26,589 nucleotides of DNA. Origin: Clostridia bacterium. GTDB lineage: Bacteria; UBA6262; WVXT01. Location: assembly GCA_030671905.1 (NCBI GenBank), contig DAOVHK010000004.1, positions 1 through 26,589 of the forward strand, read 5' to 3'. The position numbers and the translations under genes are program-made. Below, piece by piece: positions 21,261-26,589 of this stretch (position 1 is the stretch's first letter; each line of letters begins with the position of its first letter). Below the pieces are notes generated by a model. That model did no database searches, was not told where the DNA came from, and saw nothing but the letters and a program-made list of their open reading frames with translations.

Positions 21261-23716
21261 TTACACCAGAAAAGTCTAAGAAATCGATTGTCATACCTGA
21301 TGTCTTACCCCTTCTGCCAGTAAGAGATGTGGTAATATTCCCTTATATGGTTCTTCCGTTAGCAGTAGGACGGTCTAAATCGATTAAGGCTTTAGAAGAA
21401 GCAATGGCCCGAGACCGCTTAATTTTCCTTGTGACTCAGAGAAAGATTCAAACCGAAAATCCGGGAAAGGAAGATCTCTACTCAATAGGAGTAGTGGCAG
21501 AGATTCTCCAGCTTTTAAAGATGCCTGATGGTACGATTAAAATCCTCGTCGAGGGGTTAGAGAGAGCAAAAATTGCAGACTTTATTCCTCAACAGGGATT
21601 TATTCAGGTGAGGATTAAGAGGCATTTAGAAACATATGTTCCCAACCAGGAGCTCGAGGCTTTGATGCGTAATGTGATAACCTTATTTGAGAAATATGTG
21701 AAATTGAATCGTCGTATTCCCATAGAGACTATAATGTCAGTTTCCAACATTGACGATCCCAGCCGTTTAGCCGATATTATTGCATCTCATATCTCCATCA
21801 AAATACTTCAGGAGCAGCTTATTCTGGAAACATGGGATCCTAAAAAGAGGCTTACAGAGTTATCCAAAATTTTAACCGCTGAGAATGATATTCTTTCTAT
21901 CGAGAAGAAGATTCAGGTGCGGGTGCGTGACCAGATTGAAAAGACACAGAAGGAATACTACCTGCATGAACAGATTAAGGCAATTAAAAAAGAACTGAAA
22001 GAAACAGATGACTACCAAAAAGAAGTAAGTGAACTGAGAGAGAAAATCAAAAAATCTAAGGCACCTCCGGAGGTAATAAAACAAGCAGAGAAAGAGATTT
22101 CTCGTCTGGAGAAAATGATGCCTTTCTCTCCAGAGGCCACGGTAATCAGGACCTATCTGGACTGGATAATTAGAGTACCCTGGGCTATCAGTACCAAAGA
22201 CCAGCTGGATCTTAAAAGAGCTGAGAAGATTTTGGACGAAGACCATTATGGTTTGGATAAAGCCAAGCAAAGGATAGTGGAATATTTGGCTGTTTGTAAA
22301 TTAACAAAAAAGTTAAAGGGACCAATTATCTGTTTTGTCGGTCCGCCGGGTACGGGCAAGACATCTTTAGGCCGTTCGATTGCTCGTGCTTTGGGTCGTA
22401 AGTTCATTCGTATGTCATTGGGAGGGATACGCGATGAGGCTGAGATTCGTGGCCACCGCAGGACATATATTGGTGCTCTGCCCGGGAGGATAATTCAGTC
22501 ACTAAGTAAGATAAAATCGAGAAACCCTGTATTTCTACTCGATGAAGTGGATAAGATGGGTCAGGATTTTAGAGGAGACCCGGCAGCGGCTCTTTTAGAA
22601 GTTCTCGATCCCGAACAGAACAGCACTTTTTCCGATCACTATTTGGAGGTGGAATTTGATTTATCCGATGTAATGTTTATTACCACTGCTAATACTCTGT
22701 ACACAGTTCCGTTTTCTTTAGCTGATCGAATGGAGATTATTAAGTTCCCCGGGTATACGAAAGAAGAGAAGATTAAGATTGCCCAAAAATTTCTCGTGCC
22801 AAAACAAGTCAAGGAAAATGGGTTAAATTCGGACAAATTAGTTATATCAGTGCGAGCATTAAATTTGATAATCCGCGATTACACCCTGGAGGCGGGAGTA
22901 AGAAACCTGGAAAGAGAGATAGCAAATGTCTGTCGCAAGGTAGCCAAAGAGTTGGCCTCAGAAAAGGGCAGAAAAGCTGTAAAAATTACTGCAAAAAACC
23001 TTCACCGTTATTTGGGCATTCCCAAGTACCACAGGGAGAAACCGGGACAGAACGAAGTGGGCGTAGCCACTGGACTTGCCTGGACAGAAGTGGGGGGAGA
23101 TATTCTTTCTATTGAAGTTTCAATTATGAAAGGTAAAGGCAGTCTCACCCTTACCGGGAAACTGGGGGAGGTGATGAGGGAATCTGCTCAGGCAGCGCTT
23201 TCTTATGTTAGGTCTAATGCTGGTAAGTTAGGTTTACCCCAGGATTTTTACAAGGATAAAGAAATTCACATTCACGTCCCCGAGGGTGCGATTCCTAAAG
23301 ACGGTCCATCGGCAGGGATTACTATGGCAGTTGCTTTAACTTCAGCATTAACTAATAGGCCAGTTAAGAAAGATGTGGCTATGACTGGAGAGATAACTCT
23401 AAGAGGGCGGATTTTATCCATAGGTGGATTTAAAGAGAAAATGCTGGCAGCTCATAGGTCGGGAGTAAAGACAGTTATCTTTCCCCGGGAAAATGAGAGG
23501 AACCTGAAAGAGATTCCCAAAGAAATCAAGAATAAATTGAAGTTCATACCGGTTAAGAACATAGATGAAGTATTGAAAATAGCTTTAGTTGCCAAGGGAA
23601 AGAGCAAAGCAAAGATAACCAGACGGAAGAGACTGGGCCGTCTACCATTGGGTCAGAGGTTACCAGGACTACAAGCAAAAGAAAAAACAGAATGGGAAAA
23701 CAAAAGAGAGAACTAG
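21257..23716 (+). CDS. lon: Lon protease (LonA type)
   Basis: 819-aa AAA+ serine-lysine protease that degrades damaged and regulatory proteins. The N-terminal substrate-binding domain (PLLPVRDVVIFPYMVLPL) is followed by a coiled-coil stretch (about 225-300). Walker A is GPPGTGKT (362-369), Walker B VFLLDEVDKM, and the C-terminal protease domain has PKDGPSAG with S685 and GGFKEK (723-728) with the catalytic Lys. Start is TTG 21257, with GGGAGG 6 nt upstream and a TTGA overlap with the clpX stop; no ATG or GTG fits as well. The last 40 residues are basic and low in complexity (KARITRRKR-like), beyond the conserved fold. Confidence 0.96.
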   Translation: MITPEKSKKSIVIPDVLPLLPVRDVVIFPYMVLPLAVGRSKSIKALEEAMARDRLIFLVTQRKIQTENPGKEDLYSIGVVAEILQLLKMPDGTIKILVEGLERAKIADFIPQQGFIQVRIKRHLETYVPNQELEALMRNVITLFEKYVKLNRRIPIETIMSVSNIDDPSRLADIIASHISIKILQEQLILETWDPKKRLTELSKILTAENDILSIEKKIQVRVRDQIEKTQKEYYLHEQIKAIKKELKETDDYQKEVSELREKIKKSKAPPEVIKQAEKEISRLEKMMPFSPEATVIRTYLDWIIRVPWAISTKDQLDLKRAEKILDEDHYGLDKAKQRIVEYLAVCKLTKKLKGPIICFVGPPGTGKTSLGRSIARALGRKFIRMSLGGIRDEAEIRGHRRTYIGALPGRIIQSLSKIKSRNPVFLLDEVDKMGQDFRGDPAAALLEVLDPEQNSTFSDHYLEVEFDLSDVMFITTANTLYTVPFSLADRMEIIKFPGYTKEEKIKIAQKFLVPKQVKENGLNSDKLVISVRALNLIIRDYTLEAGVRNLEREIANVCRKVAKELASEKGRKAVKITAKNLHRYLGIPKYHREKPGQNEVGVATGLAWTEVGGDILSIEVSIMKGKGSLTLTGKLGEVMRESAQAALSYVRSNAGKLGLPQDFYKDKEIHIHVPEGAIPKDGPSAGITMAVALTSALTNRPVKKDVAMTGEITLRGRILSIGGFKEKMLAAHRSGVKTVIFPRENERNLKEIPKEIKNKLKFIPVKNIDEVLKIALVAKGKSKAKITRRKRLGRLPLGQRLPGLQAKEKTEWENKREN

Positions 23717-23723
23717 GAATCGA

Positions 23724-23810
23724 GAACTAAGATTTACCTTTTTAGAAATTTTGTTCTACTCCGGGAGATATTTCTAACGGGGTAAAGTAAAACTTAGATA
23801 ATCTTAGTTC
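23724..23810. repeat. 11-bp inverted repeat spanning the lon-aminotransferase spacer
   Basis: GAACTAAGATT (23724-23734) and AATCTTAGTTC (23800-23810) are perfect inverted copies, 65 nt apart. Further GAACTA-type echoes occur at 23719-23724 and, reversed, at 23815-23820. Between them lies CTAACGGGGTAAA (23774-23786), related to the element at 104-113. It reads like a nested pair of REP-type repeats and may serve as a terminator for lon. Confidence 0.5.
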
Positions 23811-23849
23811 ACGTTCTTAGTTCTTAATTTTTATATAAGGAGCAGAAAA

Positions 23850-24983
23850 ATGAAAAAATATCTTTTAACGCCAGGTCCTACTCCTGTTCCGGAAAGAGTT
23901 CTTTTAGCCTCAGCTCAGCCAATTATTCATCACCGCACTCCGGAGTGTGGTCAGATTCTTTCTGAAGATATAGAAGGATTGAAATACGTATTTCAAACAA
24001 AAAATGACCTTTTCATTTTTGCAGCTTCGGGAACCGGGGCGATGGAGGCCTGTGTGGTCAACCTCCTCTCTCCGCAAGACAAAGTTCTAATTGTTAACAC
24101 GGGTGCATTTGGTAGAAGATGGGTAAATATTACTAAGTTATTTGGAATTGAACCAGAAGTTATTGAATATCCCTGGGGTAGAATAGCTAACCCTAAGGAT
24201 GTAGAGAAGAAACTAAAGGAAATACCGGGAATTAAAGCTGTATTTACACAAAGCACAGAGACCTCAACCGGTGTGGTTAACGATATCCAGACAATTGGTA
24301 AAATAGTGGCAAAAACTGAGGCTGTCCTGGTGGTCGATGCGGTGAGCGGGCTAGGAGGACAGGAGCTGAACACCGATGAGTGGAATGTGGATGTGGTAGC
24401 TGGTGGCTCTCAGAAAGGGCTGATGGTCCCTCCAGGATTGGCTTTTGTCAGTATCAGCCAGAAAGCCTGGAAACTTGTAGAAAATTCTAAATTGCCAAAG
24501 TTTTACTGGGACTTTAAGGCATATAAGAAGTTTCTCGAGGAGAAAAAACAGACACCCTATACTTCGGCAGTAAGCTTGTTGTTGGGGTTGCAGGAAGCTT
24601 TAAGAATGATAAAAGAAGAAGGACTGGAGCAAGTCTTACAACGCCATGCAATCCTGGCTTCTGCTACAAGAAAAGGAGTAGAGGCGTTGGGTCTGGAGCT
24701 TTTCGCAGAAGTTCCCTGTAACGTGGTTACAGCAGTCAAAGTTCCCGAAGGAGTTGATGGGGTGCGGTTGGTTAAAATGATGCGTGACGAGTATGGAGTG
24801 GGAATTGCTGGTGGTCAAAGAGAATATAAAGGCAAAATTTTCCGCATCGCCCATCTGGGCTATATGGATAGATTTGATGTAATCATCGGGCTTTCGGCTC
24901 TGGAAATAGCATTGAGTAAGTTAGGATATAAAATCGAAGTAGGAAAAGGAATAGCTGCCGCAGAGAAAGAATTCCTGAAATAA
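23850..24983 (+). CDS. Class V aminotransferase (serine/alanine-glyoxylate type), likely phosphoserine-pathway transaminase
   Basis: 377-aa PLP enzyme of the alanine-glyoxylate/serine-pyruvate aminotransferase group. LLTPGPTPVPERV opens the protein; ASGTGAMEA binds the cofactor phosphate; VDAVSGLGG holds the Asp that contacts the pyridine N; GGSQKGLMVPPG carries the PLP lysine K189. Next to serA it probably makes phosphoserine from 3-phosphohydroxypyruvate (the SerC role) or interconverts serine/glycine with glyoxylate or pyruvate. No serB is in view. TAAGGAG gives a good ribosome binding site. serA begins 40 bp after its stop. Confidence 0.9.
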   Translation: MKKYLLTPGPTPVPERVLLASAQPIIHHRTPECGQILSEDIEGLKYVFQTKNDLFIFAASGTGAMEACVVNLLSPQDKVLIVNTGAFGRRWVNITKLFGIEPEVIEYPWGRIANPKDVEKKLKEIPGIKAVFTQSTETSTGVVNDIQTIGKIVAKTEAVLVVDAVSGLGGQELNTDEWNVDVVAGGSQKGLMVPPGLAFVSISQKAWKLVENSKLPKFYWDFKAYKKFLEEKKQTPYTSAVSLLLGLQEALRMIKEEGLEQVLQRHAILASATRKGVEALGLELFAEVPCNVVTAVKVPEGVDGVRLVKMMRDEYGVGIAGGQREYKGKIFRIAHLGYMDRFDVIIGLSALEIALSKLGYKIEVGKGIAAAEKEFLK

Positions 24984-24989
24984 GGAGTA

Positions 24990-25005
24990 GCAGACTTTAG
25001 TCTGC
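24990..25005. repeat. Hairpin repeat GCAGACTTTAGTCTGC before serA
   Basis: GCAGAC and GTCTGC pair around TTTA, with a T-A extension possible. The flanks (GTAGCAGAC...GTCTGCG) resemble a very common bacterial REP motif of the CGCAGGCTTTAGCCTGCG type. It sits 7 nt upstream of the serA Shine-Dalgarno, so it may have inserted between the two genes. Confidence 0.7.
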
Positions 25006-25023
25006 GTTCAAAAGGAGGTTTCC

Positions 25024-26589
25024 GTGAAGGTATTGGTTAGCGACAAATTAGCGGAAGAAGGCATAGAGTTATTGAGGAAAAGCCCCGATATAACAGTTGA
25101 TGTGAAACTCAAACTGGAATCGCAGGAGTTGCTAAAGCACATTGGCGAGTACGATGCTCTTCTTGTGCGCAGTGCAACTAAGGTGACAAAAGAGGTAATT
25201 GACGCAGCAAAGAATTTAAAAGTCATTGGAAGAGCAGGGGTGGGAGTGGATAATATCGATGTTGAGGCGGCAAGTAAAAGGGGCATCCTGGTAATGAATA
25301 CGCCCGGTGGAAATACGATTTCTGCAGCAGAACATACGATGAGCATGCTCTTAGCATTATCCCGCTGTATTCCCCAGGCTAACATATCTCTGAAGAGTAA
25401 GCAGTGGGAAAAGAAAAAATTCTTAGGAACCGAAATTTTCAAAAAGACCATGGGTATAATCGGCCTGGGTAGAATCGGAGGTGAAGTTGCAAAAAGAGCA
25501 CAGTCTTTCGGGATGGAGATAATAGCTTGCGATCCCTATATTTCTAAGGCCCATGCGCGAGAGATTGGCGTTAAATTGGTCAGTTTTCCGGAACTTATTA
25601 AACAGGCAGACTATATAACAATTCATATTCCGTCAACTCCTGAAACTAAACACATAATTAATAAAGAAACTATCAGTCAGATGAAAAAAGGGGTGAGGAT
25701 TATAAATTGTGCTCGTGGGGGAATCATAGATGAAGCTGCCTTAGCAGAAGCAGTGAAGTCGGGTAAGGTTGGTGGGGCAGCTCTCGATGTTTTTGAGAAG
25801 GAACCACCTTTTGACAGTCCCGTTCTGGGTCTGGAGAATATAATTGTTACACCACATTTAGGAGCTTCAACTGAAGAGGCTCAGATTAATGTGGCCAGAG
25901 ATATTGCTGTGCAAGTTTTAGATTTCCTTAAGAAAGGTATTGTTCACAATGCAGTCAATATGCCAGAATTAGACCCTGAGAAAATGAAAACTTTGGGTCC
26001 CTATATTGATCTTTGCGAAAAATTAGGAAGGTTACAGGCACAGATAAGTGAGGGAGGGTTTACTCAGATTGAAATCCAATACTCAGGAGAGATTCTCCGT
26101 CACGAGATTAAGCCTTTAACCATTGCCCTGCTTAAGGGGCTTCTGGAGCCAGTTTTGGAAAGGGAAGTCAATTTTATCAACGCTCCTTTAATTGCTGAGG
26201 AGAGAGGGATTAGAGTTACCGAGTCTAAAGTGAGCAAAGTGGAAGATTTTGCCAACTTAATAGTAGTCCAGACAATGACAGAAAAAGGGGAGAATATAGT
26301 TGCCGGGACTCTTTTGGGGAAGAAGGAACCTCGTCTGGTAAGGATTGGCGAGTTCGATTTGGACGTTATTCCTGAAGGGTATATGTTACTCTGTTCAAAT
26401 CTGGACAAGCCGGGAGTAATTGGTAAAATAGGAACGATTTTAGGAAATAGAAAAATTAATATAGCCGGGATGCAGGTAGGAAGAAAAATAGTTGGCGGGA
26501 AGGCACTAACTATCATCAATGTAGATTGTGATATTTCCAAAGAGGTTTTAAAAGAGATAGAAGGGATATCCGAAATTGTCGAAGTAAAA
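25024..26589 (+). CDS. serA: D-3-phosphoglycerate dehydrogenase (3' end outside the window)
   Basis: NAD-dependent first step of serine synthesis. 522 codons are open to the right edge. The substrate domain begins MKVLVSDKLAEEG; the NAD motif is GLGRIG (147-152); catalytic R231 (NCARGG), E260 and H278 (TPHLGAST) are all present. After about 315 residues comes the intervening domain of long-type enzymes, and from about 453 an ACT domain (LDKPGVIGKIG) for allosteric control by serine. Start is GTG 25024 with AAGGAGG 5 nt upstream, the best Shine-Dalgarno in the window. Related proteins are about 525-530 aa, so only a few residues are missing. Confidence 0.97.
   Translation, partial: MKVLVSDKLAEEGIELLRKSPDITVDVKLKLESQELLKHIGEYDALLVRSATKVTKEVIDAAKNLKVIGRAGVGVDNIDVEAASKRGILVMNTPGGNTISAAEHTMSMLLALSRCIPQANISLKSKQWEKKKFLGTEIFKKTMGIIGLGRIGGEVAKRAQSFGMEIIACDPYISKAHAREIGVKLVSFPELIKQADYITIHIPSTPETKHIINKETISQMKKGVRIINCARGGIIDEAALAEAVKSGKVGGAALDVFEKEPPFDSPVLGLENIIVTPHLGASTEEAQINVARDIAVQVLDFLKKGIVHNAVNMPELDPEKMKTLGPYIDLCEKLGRLQAQISEGGFTQIEIQYSGEILRHEIKPLTIALLKGLLEPVLEREVNFINAPLIAEERGIRVTESKVSKVEDFANLIVVQTMTEKGENIVAGTLLGKKEPRLVRIGEFDLDVIPEGYMLLCSNLDKPGVIGKIGTILGNRKINIAGMQVGRKIVGGKALTIINVDCDISKEVLKEIEGISEIVEVK

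Overview
The window is 26.6 kb of moderately AT-rich bacterial chromosome. Every gene I can support lies on the + strand: 19 complete protein genes, two partial ones at the edges, one 31-residue membrane ORF missed by length cut-offs, and five tRNAs. The gene content is bacterial (tig-clpP-clpX-lon, an HD-GYP protein, Shine-Dalgarno starts). Many spacers hold short hairpin repeats of several unrelated families. That style, together with this mix of genes, reminds me of uncultured lineages such as Omnitrophota, but I cannot fix the taxon from sequence alone and hold it loosely.

Layout. (1) 1-1600: the tail of an unknown gene, an MscS channel and a tRNA-Arg(TCT)/tRNA-His(GTG) pair. (2) 1629-5043, accessory: a protein with a restriction-endonuclease-like N-terminus and a TPR-like helical C-terminus directly after tRNA-His; a 312-bp spacer with palindromes and a near-consensus promoter/operator; an overlapping two-gene module (nucleotidyltransferase plus a partner with a possible HTH tail) that looks like a toxin-antitoxin or abortive-infection pair; and an orphan 140-aa ORF. 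(3) 5110-8779, small metabolism: lipoprotein acetolactate decarboxylase, NodB-like deacetylase, a lysine 2,3-aminomutase-type radical SAM enzyme, and an AlaDH/PNT-family enzyme that resembles N5-(carboxyethyl)ornithine synthase. (4) 8816-10829: a three-gene cation module of PTS EIIA-like protein, CPA2 Na+/H+ antiporter and PII-like regulator. (5) 10919-14551: a HEAT-repeat protein and an HD-GYP protein that share a homologous N-terminal domain. (6) 14668-17471: a CDF metal transporter, an NSS-family Na+ symporter and its probable MetS-type small subunit, closed by a clear terminator. (7) 17541-23716: a near-consensus promoter, three tRNAs (Arg-TCG, Lys-CTT, Leu-TAG), then tig, clpP, clpX and lon. 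(8) 23850-end: class V aminotransferase and serA, the first two steps of phosphorylated serine synthesis.

The parts most worth a second look are the nucleotidyltransferase pair with its iterated ATTGTATA operator, the nuclease-TPR protein beside the tRNA, the aminomutase plus CEOS-like pair, the shared YPSxHP domain of the HEAT and HD-GYP proteins, and the dispersed repeats, which in two cases have become part of a gene's expression signals: a start codon at 7829 and the clpP ribosome binding site at 19279.
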